Notes: generated by a model from the letters alone, not told the origin. DNA of 5,927 nucleotides from an uncultured Clostridia bacterium (GCA_934247855.1 CAKQKA010000087.1:1-5927); one strand, 5' to 3'. Positions 1 through 5,927 are shown, numbered from the stretch's first letter. Translations and numbers: made by a program.

Positions 1-60
1 GTGTATACAAGTATATATATTATAGCACAACAAAGCGCTCAAATCAATAGCAAATGAAAA

Positions 61-97
61 ATTATGTAATAAGTGACATATTATGTAACAAATTACA
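61..97. repeat. Short direct and inverted repeats, possible operator
   Basis: ATTATGTAA occurs at 61-69 and again at 80-88, a 19-bp period. The second copy also forms an inverted pair with downstream DNA: TGTAA (84-88), a 4-nt spacer, TTACA (93-97). TGTAAT at 65-70 is likewise complementary to ATTACA at 92-97. The element ends about 37 bp before the -35 box, a position suited to an activator or an upstream operator. In such AT-rich DNA short repeats can arise by chance, and I cannot assign a regulator family. Confidence 0.35.
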
Positions 98-133
98 CTT
101 TAATCTCATTTAGTACGTTTTCGGCAAAGGGTA

Positions 134-162
134 TTGACAAAACGGCTTACGTATGTCATACT
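134..162 (+). promoter_or_regulatory. Sigma-A-type promoter of the operon
   Basis: A perfect -35 hexamer TTGACA (134-139) is followed after exactly 17 bp by CATACT (157-162). The latter matches the TATAAT consensus at four of six positions and is preceded by TG one base upstream (154-155), an extended -10 element that compensates for the weaker hexamer. Transcription would start near 168-170, giving a short leader of about 35 nt before the first gene's ATG. This is the only good promoter I see; the downstream genes are too tightly packed to suggest others. Confidence 0.7.
151..161. promoter_or_regulatory. Inverted repeat over the -10 box, candidate operator
   Basis: GTATG-T-CATAC is a perfect 5-bp inverted repeat around a single central base, and it covers the TG extension and most of the -10 hexamer. 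A repressor bound here would block RNA polymerase directly. The symmetry does not extend beyond the 11 bp, so the site is short for a classical dimeric repressor and may be partly a by-product of promoter sequence. Confidence 0.3.
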
Positions 163-202
163 GTCCATGTCGTGAAAAGCGTTGCTTGAGGAGTTAAATA
201 TA

Positions 203-1534
203 ATGAATAAAAGCAAGAGATTAAAAATAGTATTGGTGGGTGGCGGATCGACTTGGACGCCGGGATTACTAAAAAGCTTGTGCATAAAAAAAGAAGAATT
301 TCCAATAGAAGAATTAAGAATGTTTGACATAGACGAGGAACGTCAAAGACAGATAGGCGAATTTGCGGAAATATTATTTAAAGAAGAATATCCCGAAGCA
401 AAAATTATTTATACTATTAACAAAGAAGAAGCCTATAAAGACGTCGATTTCGTATTCTGTCAGATACGTTCGGGCGGATTTGATATGAGGCAATACGACG
501 AGCGCATACCTTTATCTTACGGCGTGGTGGGGCAGGAGACTTGCGGACCGGGCGGGTTTGCCTATGGCTTGCGCTCGATACCCGATATGATAGAAATTAT
601 CAACGACGCGAGAAGGTATGCTAAAGATCCTTGGATATTAAATTACACAAACCCTGCGGCTATAGTGGCTTTGGCGTTGGACAGAGTTTTTCCGAACGAT
701 AAAAAAATCATCAATATGTGCGACCAGCCCGTCAATTTAATCAATTCGTTCGCCAAGATATTGAATGTCGCTCCGACGGAAATAATTCCGGAATATATAG
801 GCCTCAATCATTTCGGCTGGTTTACAAAATTGAGCGACAGGCAAGGAAAGGATTTGTTGCCGGAGTTAAGAGAAAATATATTGGATAACGGCTTTGCACC
901 GAGCGACGCGGCAGAAAGAGACGCTTCCTGGCTTGTGACCTACGGAATGGTGAAAAGAATCGTTTCGGACTTTCCGGAGTATATCCCCAATACCTATCTT
1001 CAATATTATCTGTATCCCGAAAAGGTAGTCGAACACCTTGACGCAAATCATACGCGGACAGACGAGGTGAAGGAGGGCCGGGAAAAAAGAGTGTTTGAAG
1101 AGTGCGCAAGGGTTAAAAGAGCGGGAACGGCAAAAGGATCGATAATTGCAAAAAACGAAGCGCATGCCGATATGATAGTGGACGTCGCGTCCAGCATTTA
1201 TTACGATAAAAATCAGGAATTTATCCTTATAGTCAAAAACGACGGCATTATAGATAATTTCAGCAAAGACGCGATGGTTGAGTGCAGGGCAAAGGTCGGC
1301 AGAGACGGAGTTAAAGGTTATCATTTCGGAAATTTGGACGTTTTTATGAAGGGGCTGATGGAAGGACAGCTGGCATACGAAAGATTAACCGTCGATGCGT
1401 ATTTCGAAAAATCATATGAAAAAGCGTTGCAGGCATTGACGATGAACAGAACGGTTGTCGATGCGGGAAAAGCCAAGGCTATTCTTGACGATTTATTGGA
1501 TGTCAATAAAGGAAAGTGGCCGGAGTTAAAATGA
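203..1534 (+). CDS. Glycoside hydrolase family 4, 6-phospho-alpha-glucosidase-like
   Basis: This 443-residue cytoplasmic enzyme has the usual GH4 length. GH4 enzymes cleave glycosidic bonds with NAD+ and a divalent metal (usually Mn2+) by oxidising C3 and eliminating the leaving group. Visible landmarks are the Rossmann loop GGGST (13-17), the acidic strand end FDID (41-44), the block GQETCGPGG (110-118), LNYTNPAA (146-153), and the metal and catalytic segments CDQP (173-176) and LNHFGW (201-206), where Cys173 and His203 are the expected metal ligands. PNTYLQYYL (262-270) holds the tyrosine region expected for the base. CDxP, Arg89/Arg96 in IRSGGFDMRQYDE, and the ending AKAILDDLL...WPEL resemble GlvA/MalH phospho-alpha-glucosidases more than MelA-type galactosidases. 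The ATG at 203 is chosen over an upstream in-frame TTG (182) because TGAGGAG (187-193) sits 9 nt before it. Its stop overlaps the next start (ATGA). Family assignment is firm; substrate and anomer specificity are inferred. Confidence 0.93.
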   Translation: MNKSKRLKIVLVGGGSTWTPGLLKSLCIKKEEFPIEELRMFDIDEERQRQIGEFAEILFKEEYPEAKIIYTINKEEAYKDVDFVFCQIRSGGFDMRQYDERIPLSYGVVGQETCGPGGFAYGLRSIPDMIEIINDARRYAKDPWILNYTNPAAIVALALDRVFPNDKKIINMCDQPVNLINSFAKILNVAPTEIIPEYIGLNHFGWFTKLSDRQGKDLLPELRENILDNGFAPSDAAERDASWLVTYGMVKRIVSDFPEYIPNTYLQYYLYPEKVVEHLDANHTRTDEVKEGREKRVFEECARVKRAGTAKGSIIAKNEAHADMIVDVASSIYYDKNQEFILIVKNDGIIDNFSKDAMVECRAKVGRDGVKGYHFGNLDVFMKGLMEGQLAYERLTVDAYFEKSYEKALQALTMNRTVVDAGKAKAILDDLLDVNKGKWPELK

Positions 1535-2286
1535 AATTAATTATTAATGCGGACGATTTCGGGTTGTCGGAGGGCGTGACTTACGGGATTTACGACGCCA
1601 TTAAACGAGGCGTAGTGACATCGACGACTATGATGGTAAACACGAGGGCAAGCGCGCTTGCGGGAGAAATGGTCAAACGGGACGATTCTCTTTCCGTCGG
1701 GTTGCATTTGAACTTAAGCTTTGGAAAGCCTTTAACCGATTGTTTCAGCTTGACTTGTGAAGGAATGTTCGTCAAACCCAAAAATTGCGATATTCACGAT
1801 CAATTTACAGACGAAGACCTCGATAAAGAACTTGACGCACAATATAAAAAATTTTGCGAACTGACAGGTAAAAAACCTACGCATATCGATTCGCATTTAT
1901 ATATGCACCAGATCTACGATAACGTGAGGCTTGCGGTGCTAAGGCTTGCAGACAAATACAGAATACCGGTGAGGGAATACGGGACGAGTTTTTTTAAGGC
2001 AATCGGCTATGACGGATGTTTCAAAGTAAAGGAAGCCGAAAACGAAAGAGACCTTGAAAAAAAGTTTTATAAAATAGTAGAAGGTCATTTACAGTCGGAC
2101 GAAATTCTTGAAGTGTTAGCTCATCCGGGATTTATTGATGACTATGCCTTAAATTGTTCTTCGTATAACCTCCAGCGGATAATCGAGCATAAAGCTTTGA
2201 CGGGTTCGAATATCAAAAAATTTTTATCGGATAACAATATAGAGTTGATAAATTATAATCATTCGAAATTTTATTTCCAAAGGTAG
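1531..2286 (+). CDS. chbG: YdjC/ChbG-family carbohydrate deacetylase
   Basis: This 251-residue cytoplasmic metal-dependent deacetylase is full length for the family. In E. coli, ChbG removes one acetyl group from chitobiose (and its 6-phosphate) so that the GH4 enzyme ChbF can act. The signature is clear: NADDFG (6-11) with the metal-site aspartate pair at 8-9, GLHLN with His59, the block THIDSHLYMH with His118, His122 and His126, and AHPG (197-200). The start is the ATG overlapping the previous stop as ATGA, so translation is probably coupled; the GAG in CGGAG (1521-1525) could serve as its ribosome site. An earlier in-frame GTG at 1516 would merely add five residues and lacks support. Pairing with a GH4 gene suggests an N-acetylated oligosaccharide substrate, although YdjC homologues are also found in other sugar pathways. 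Confidence 0.92.
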   Translation: MKLIINADDFGLSEGVTYGIYDAIKRGVVTSTTMMVNTRASALAGEMVKRDDSLSVGLHLNLSFGKPLTDCFSLTCEGMFVKPKNCDIHDQFTDEDLDKELDAQYKKFCELTGKKPTHIDSHLYMHQIYDNVRLAVLRLADKYRIPVREYGTSFFKAIGYDGCFKVKEAENERDLEKKFYKIVEGHLQSDEILEVLAHPGFIDDYALNCSSYNLQRIIEHKALTGSNIKKFLSDNNIELINYNHSKFYFQR

Positions 2287-2290
2287 AAGA

Positions 2291-3400
2291 ATGGCGGACA
2301 TCATATTAAAAAACTTAGTAAAAATATACGATCCTATCGTGCCGAAAAAATCGTTGTTCAAAAAAAAGAAAAGCGCGGAAGTTCAGGGTACAAGGGCGAT
2401 AGACGGGGTCGATATTGTTATTCCGTCGGGTAGCTTTACCGTTTTGCTCGGACCTTCGGGCTGCGGTAAGACGACGTTGCTCAGGATGATAGCGGGTTTA
2501 GAAACGATTACCGACGGTCAGATAATAATGGGAGATATAAATATCACCAATTTAGACCCGGGAGACAGGGGACTCGCTATGGTCTTTCAGAACTATGCCT
2601 TGTATCCTCATATGACGGTAAGGGAAATTATAGAATTCGGGTTAAAAAATGCCAGAATACCCAAATTTGAAATTGCGGAAAGAGTAAAAGAGTCGTTAGA
2701 GGTTGTAGGACTGACGGAATTTGCAAACAGAAAGCCCGCAAAAATGTCGGGCGGTCAAAGACAGAGGGTGGCGCTCGCAAGGGCAATATCAAAATATCCG
2801 GAATGTTTTTTAATGGACGAACCGCTGTCTAACCTCGATGCCAAGCTGAGAAGCGATATGCGCTCCGAACTCATTTCTCTTCATGAAAAATTGCAATCGA
2901 CCTTTATTTATGTCACTCACGATCAGATAGAAGCGATGACGATGGGTACAAACGTTGTCATTTTGGATAAGGGCAAGGTAATGCAGCAAGGAAAGCCCAG
3001 CGAGGTTCACAACGATCCCAACTGCGTGTTCGTCGCCAAATTTATCGGGGATCCGGGTATGAATATTATCGAATGCTCAAACGGTTATAAAATAGGCTTC
3101 AGACCGCGAGACGTCATATTCGACTGCGGGCGCCATGATTCGGATACGATAATAATAAACGATAAGATAAACAGCTTTGAAAATCATGGTTCGGAGTTTT
3201 TATATTTGGTGAATACGGACGGCCAGAAAATTTTTGTTAAAGAAATGAGCAAGGATCGCAGACAAATCGACGAAATTTTAACGTTCGGTATATTGAAAAA
3301 GAATATTTATGTTTTCGACGAACAAGAAAAGAGGGTGTATGATGAAGAGACAATCGACAGAGTCTTTAGAGAATTTAAGAGCGGTAGGGAAGCGTTATAA
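2291..3400 (+). CDS. ugpC: ABC sugar importer ATP-binding protein, MalK/UgpC type
   Basis: This 369-residue ATPase would power the importer encoded downstream. The nucleotide-binding domain is intact: A-loop tyrosine at 13, Walker A GPSGCGKT (54-61), Q-loop Gln100, signature MSGGQ (152-156), Walker B FLMDEP (173-178), D-loop SNLD (180-183) and switch His210. A C-terminal regulatory (OB-fold/TOBE-like) domain follows from about residue 240; FRPRD (270-274) corresponds to the RPE motif of MalK proteins. An odd feature is a lysine-rich insert of roughly 17 residues (about 15-32, including SLFKKKKS) between the A-loop and the first core strand. The start lies 4 nt after the deacetylase stop, with a weak AAAGG at 2279-2283. 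The last 59 nt overlap the next gene. Intact motifs indicate an active ATPase; the transported ligand is not readable from it. Confidence 0.94.
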   Translation: MADIILKNLVKIYDPIVPKKSLFKKKKSAEVQGTRAIDGVDIVIPSGSFTVLLGPSGCGKTTLLRMIAGLETITDGQIIMGDINITNLDPGDRGLAMVFQNYALYPHMTVREIIEFGLKNARIPKFEIAERVKESLEVVGLTEFANRKPAKMSGGQRQRVALARAISKYPECFLMDEPLSNLDAKLRSDMRSELISLHEKLQSTFIYVTHDQIEAMTMGTNVVILDKGKVMQQGKPSEVHNDPNCVFVAKFIGDPGMNIIECSNGYKIGFRPRDVIFDCGRHDSDTIIINDKINSFENHGSEFLYLVNTDGQKIFVKEMSKDRRQIDEILTFGILKKNIYVFDEQEKRVYDEETIDRVFREFKSGREAL

Positions 3401-4493
3401 CGAACTTTGCGATTTGATAGATCAGGCAAAAAACGATAAAAAATCGCAAAAAGACAAATCGGAAAAACTTAAATTTAATAAAAAAATACAAGACTTAAAA
3501 CAAGAGCTTAAAGACTATAAGTCATCGCTGACAAAAGAAGAGCTGGAAGCTTATTCGGACTATAAGAAAATTCGTCTCGATATAAAATATTGCGAGTTTA
3601 GAAAGAAGGGCGATAAAATCGAAAGGAAAATTTTCAAAAAGGTAAACCCGGCGTATATCTATATAATTCCGGCGGCATTCGGCGCTTTCTTCTTTACGCT
3701 TTGTCCTGCGCTGTTTATGATTATCGGTGCGTTTTTTAAGGTGGATTTGGTCGATTTAGGCTCCTCTTATTTTGTCAGTTTCAAAAACTTTATAATGATT
3801 TTTACCAGAGATATAGAGTTCCAGAAGGCTCTCGGCAATACCGCGCTGTTTGCGTTTATAACGATTATATTGTTGATGGTTATAACCGTCCTTATGGCGT
3901 CATGGCTACAAAAAAACACAAAAATAAACAATTTAGTACAAACCTTGATTTTTACGCCTCATATTTCTTCGATGGTCGCCGTAGCCATATTGTGGGTACT
4001 GATGCTGGATCCTATAGGTATAATAAATCAGATATTGGCGGTATTCGGAATTAAAGGTCCGAGATGGCTGTTGGATCCGAGAACGTCGCTTATCTCGGTT
4101 GCAATCGTTTCCGTATGGAAATCGATAGGCTATTATACGTTGATAATAATCGCGGGGTTGCAGTCTCTTCCGTCAGACGTGTATGAAGCTGCAAAGCTGG
4201 ATAAAGCGGGAAGGTTTACGATTCTCAGAAAAATTACGCTGCCTTTGCTTGCGCCGACGCTTTCGTTTGTGTTCGTAATGAAATTTATCAACTCTTTCAA
4301 ATCGTTTGCGGCGATAGATGTTATGACGCAGGGCGGACCGCAGGGGTCGAGTATAGTTTTAGGATATTGGATATACACCGTGGGCAGGGTAAATTCAAAC
4401 TACGGTCAGGCAATGGCCGGCGCGATTGTCATGACGATAATGGTTGCTTTCTTTACGATTATTTCGAATAAAGCGTTTAAGGATAAAGGATAA
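3342..4493 (+). CDS. ABC sugar permease, MalF/UgpA type, with long N-terminal extension
   Basis: This 383-residue inner-membrane subunit forms half of the transport channel. The membrane part (from about residue 104) shows around six hydrophobic segments, near 104-132, 165-189, 200-222, 249-271, 303-325 and 355-376. The cytoplasmic EAA loop that docks on the ATPase begins at Glu282 (EAAKLDKAG) and ends in ITLPLL. The first ~100 residues are unusual: highly charged, rich in Lys and Glu, without hydrophobic segments, and probably helical or coiled coil. Typical relatives are near 290-300 residues. The ATG at 3342 is preferred because AGAGGG (3330-3335) lies 6 nt upstream; ATG at 3339 is too close, and ATG at 3309 has no evident ribosome site. 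The gene starts inside the ATPase gene (59-nt overlap), implying coupled translation. The lysine at the usual EAA glycine position is noted separately. Confidence 0.92.
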   Translation: MKRQSTESLENLRAVGKRYNELCDLIDQAKNDKKSQKDKSEKLKFNKKIQDLKQELKDYKSSLTKEELEAYSDYKKIRLDIKYCEFRKKGDKIERKIFKKVNPAYIYIIPAAFGAFFFTLCPALFMIIGAFFKVDLVDLGSSYFVSFKNFIMIFTRDIEFQKALGNTALFAFITIILLMVITVLMASWLQKNTKINNLVQTLIFTPHISSMVAVAILWVLMLDPIGIINQILAVFGIKGPRWLLDPRTSLISVAIVSVWKSIGYYTLIIIAGLQSLPSDVYEAAKLDKAGRFTILRKITLPLLAPTLSFVFVMKFINSFKSFAAIDVMTQGGPQGSSIVLGYWIYTVGRVNSNYGQAMAGAIVMTIMVAFFTIISNKAFKDKG

Positions 4494-4496
4494 ACT

Positions 4497-5411
4497 ATGA
4501 GGATAGAAAATTATACCGACGCTTATTCTCCGAAAGAGATTAAGGATAAAGAAAAGTTTTTACTTTGGGTCAAAGTTAAAAAGCGGCTTATATATATTTT
4601 GAAAGTATTGAACTGCCTTTTTGCTTTGGGCGTAGGGTTGATGTTTGTTTATCCGTTTGCCTGGATGGCTTCTATGTCTTTAAGGCCGCTTACCGAAGCC
4701 TTAAAATTTAATCCGAATATCATAATAAAAAATCCGGTATGGGACAACTACATTTTTGCCTGGAATCAGGCGAGAATTTCGCATTATATCGGCAATTCGC
4801 TGATATATTCGGCTTTGGTAATAGGGCTGCAATACTTAACGATTATTCCTGCGGCTTATGCGTTTGCCACGATGGAATTCAAGGGTAAAAAATTTTTATG
4901 GGGAGTAAAGTTTTTAGGCATGATGCTCCCCGCCGAAGCGACTCTTATACCCGTTTATTTTTTCTATAGCAAGCTGGGGCTTGTCGATACCTGGGGCGGG
5001 TTGATTTTGCCTTCGTTGTTTTCCATGTTCGGAATTTATATGTTTATGGGCGCGTTCAAACAACTTCCCAAAGAGGTTATCGAAAGCGCAAAAATGGATA
5101 AAGCCTCCAACCGCGTAATTATGTTAAAAATAATGGTTCCTATGGTAACTCCTATTTTCATAACTCATTTAATTACTTCCTTTATAAGCAACTGGAACGA
5201 ATATTATTGGGTGTTGGTTATGACGAACAGCGAGTCTTTAAGAACCTTGCCTGTCGCCCTGAGAGGGTTGTTGCAGGTTGACGAAGGTGTTCCCCAATGG
5301 AACGTTGCCATGGCGGGAACGATGATTCAATTGGCTCCGATACTGTTGATGTATATTTTTGCAAGCGGAAAAATTAAAACGTCAATGGTTGGAAATAAAG
5401 TAAAAAAGTAG
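4497..5411 (+). CDS. ABC sugar permease, MalG/UgpE type
   Basis: This 304-residue second channel subunit of the importer has hydrophobic segments near residues 33-58, 97-124, 134-157, 166-187, 214-232 and 270-290, giving the six-helix MalG pattern. A charged cytoplasmic N-terminus of about 30 residues precedes the first helix. The EAA loop reads ESAKMDKAS (196-204) followed by IMVP (212-215), placed as in MalG relatives after QLPKEV. SNWNEYYWVL (231-240) and the region around LRTLPVALRGL (248-258) are typical of the family. The gene begins 3 nt after the previous stop, with AAAGGA (4485-4490) 6 nt before the ATG, so it is cotranscribed. It would pair with the preceding permease as a heterodimer. 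The family is firm; the substrate is unknown. Confidence 0.94.
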   Translation: MRIENYTDAYSPKEIKDKEKFLLWVKVKKRLIYILKVLNCLFALGVGLMFVYPFAWMASMSLRPLTEALKFNPNIIIKNPVWDNYIFAWNQARISHYIGNSLIYSALVIGLQYLTIIPAAYAFATMEFKGKKFLWGVKFLGMMLPAEATLIPVYFFYSKLGLVDTWGGLILPSLFSMFGIYMFMGAFKQLPKEVIESAKMDKASNRVIMLKIMVPMVTPIFITHLITSFISNWNEYYWVLVMTNSESLRTLPVALRGLLQVDEGVPQWNVAMAGTMIQLAPILLMYIFASGKIKTSMVGNKVKK

Positions 5412-5413
5412 TT

Positions 5414-5419
5414 AAGGAG
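5414..5419 (+). promoter_or_regulatory. Strong ribosome binding site of the binding-protein gene
   Basis: AAGGAG lies 7 nt before the ATG at 5427, the best Shine-Dalgarno match in the cluster. It is much stronger than the sites of the deacetylase and ATPase genes. This fits higher translation of the binding protein from the distal end of a shared transcript. Confidence 0.75.
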
Positions 5420-5426
5420 AAAAACT

Positions 5427-5927
5427 ATGAGAAAGAGTAGGAAATTTAGCTCAATGTTGTTTGCTGCGACGGCAGCCTTTATGATCTTCGGATTATGTTC
5501 ATGTTCGCAGGGTCCGTCTAAGATCGTTGACGGGGAACTTTATCCGGAAGGAAAGAATTGGGAAATGATAACGTCAAAGCCCTCGGAACCCGTCAATATT
5601 ACCATGTGGATACCGAACTCCGCCACATCTACGATGGGCGTCGGTATTCAGACGCTGGCGGATTTGTTCAATCAGGAACAAGCGACGAACAATCCGGGAA
5701 AAAATATTACGGTAACCGTTGAGTATCAAGGCAAATCAAGCACGCTTAACGAAAAGCTTCAGGCGTCGATCCTGTCAGGAAACAATCCCGTTATATCGGC
5801 GATAGGCGTTTCGTCCGTTCCTCTGTTCGCGTCGAAAACGATAGATCTTCGCAGAGTGTTTACATATGAAGAATTGCAGGCGCAAAATCAGGGGCTGCTT
5901 CAATATTCGTTGTATAACGGCGCATTT
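5427..5927 (+). CDS. Solute-binding lipoprotein of the ABC importer, UgpB-like (partial, 3' end cut off)
   Basis: The frame stays open for 167 codons to the window edge; full-length relatives run to roughly 430-480 residues. The start has a strong AAGGAG (5414-5419) 7 nt before ATG, 15 nt after the previous stop. Residues 1-26 are a lipoprotein signal: MRKSRK, a hydrophobic stretch, then the lipobox LCSC (23-26) with Cys26 as the likely lipidated residue. The mature part shows a family 1 solute-binding pattern: VNITMWIP (56-63), LADLFNQE, ITVTVEYQGKSSTLNEKLQ, SGNNPVISAIGVSSVPLFASK. The YQG...K block and the following segment resemble UgpB-like glycerol-3-phosphate and sugar binders. It is expected to be anchored outside the membrane and deliver ligand to the two permeases. 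Its strong ribosome site fits the excess of binding protein usually needed. Confidence 0.9.
   Translation, partial: MRKSRKFSSMLFAATAAFMIFGLCSCSQGPSKIVDGELYPEGKNWEMITSKPSEPVNITMWIPNSATSTMGVGIQTLADLFNQEQATNNPGKNITVTVEYQGKSSTLNEKLQASILSGNNPVISAIGVSSVPLFASKTIDLRRVFTYEELQAQNQGLLQYSLYNGAF

Larger units (their letters stand above)
1..202. other. Gene-free leader region upstream of the operon
   Basis: This AT-rich stretch has no credible coding sequence on either strand. It contains the promoter at 134-162, the ribosome site of the first gene at 187-193, and several short symmetric elements: a perfect 8-bp palindrome TGTATACA at 2-9, AGCGCT at 34-39, repeats between 61 and 97, and an inverted repeat over the -10 box. 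The upstream neighbour's end and any terminator for it lie outside the window. The density of symmetric elements suggests regulated transcription, but no regulator gene is present here to match them to. Confidence 0.7.

Noticed and set aside
32..39. AAAGCGCT as a CcpA catabolite-repression (cre) site core
   Set aside because: The eight core bases match a strong cre site, but the flanks do not (about 9 of 14 in total), and the conserved TG and CA ends are missing.
173..186. TGAAAAGCGTTGCT between promoter and start as a cre-like site
   Set aside because: The central CG is one base out of register with the cre consensus, and the right half lacks the terminal CA; not convincing.
182..202. TTG at 182 as the start of the GH4 gene
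   Set aside because: It overlaps the Shine-Dalgarno sequence TGAGGAG that serves the ATG at 203, and the added residues are not part of the GH4 fold.
822..1324. Long open frames on the minus strand inside the GH4 gene
   Set aside because: They lie opposite a well-conserved gene, have no recognisable domains, and lack ribosome sites; they are shadows of the plus-strand coding sequence.
3309..3341. Permease start at ATG 3309 or 3339
   Set aside because: 3309 has no Shine-Dalgarno and would lengthen the overlap to 92 nt; 3339 is only 3 nt from AGAGGG, whereas 3342 has workable spacing.
5401..5426. Terminator between the second permease and the binding-protein gene
   Set aside because: The 15-nt gap has no hairpin, only an A-rich run and the ribosome site, so read-through transcription is expected.

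Overview
The window carries one compact plus-strand gene cluster that looks like a sugar uptake-and-breakdown operon of a low-to-moderate GC Gram-positive bacterium. A clostridial-type Bacillota is my inference. It rests on the AT-rich non-coding DNA, the strong AGGAG-type ribosome sites, the binding protein made as a lipoprotein, and the very tight gene spacing. No RNA gene, insertion sequence, CRISPR array or convincing terminator is visible.

Layout: bases 1-202 are a gene-free leader. It holds a good sigma-A-type promoter (TTGACA, 17 bp, extended -10 CATACT) and several short palindromes and repeats that could be operators. Six genes follow in the same direction: (1) an NAD/Mn-dependent family 4 glycosidase (203-1534), closest in motifs to 6-phospho-alpha-glucosidases of the GlvA/MalH type; (2) a YdjC/ChbG-type carbohydrate deacetylase (1531-2286); (3) a MalK/UgpC-type ABC ATPase (2291-3400); (4) a MalF/UgpA-type permease with an unusual ~100-residue charged N-terminal extension (3342-4493); (5) a MalG/UgpE-type permease (4497-5411); (6) the start of a UgpB-like extracellular solute-binding lipoprotein (5427 to the window end, cut off). 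Every junction is an overlap or a gap of 15 nt or less, so a single transcript is likely.

How they may work together: the lipoprotein captures a sugar or sugar phosphate outside the cell. The two permeases and the ATPase import it. The deacetylase removes an N-acetyl group, and the family 4 enzyme cleaves the glycosidic bond by its oxidation-elimination mechanism. A GH4 enzyme next to a ChbG deacetylase recalls the chbF-chbG pair of the E. coli chitobiose operon. There the substrate is phosphorylated by a PTS, whereas here an ABC importer takes the PTS position. Since the GH4 enzyme keeps arginines typical of phospho-glycosidases, either the imported molecule is already phosphorylated, or a kinase lies elsewhere, or this enzyme works on an unphosphorylated sugar. 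The true substrate cannot be read from the sequence.
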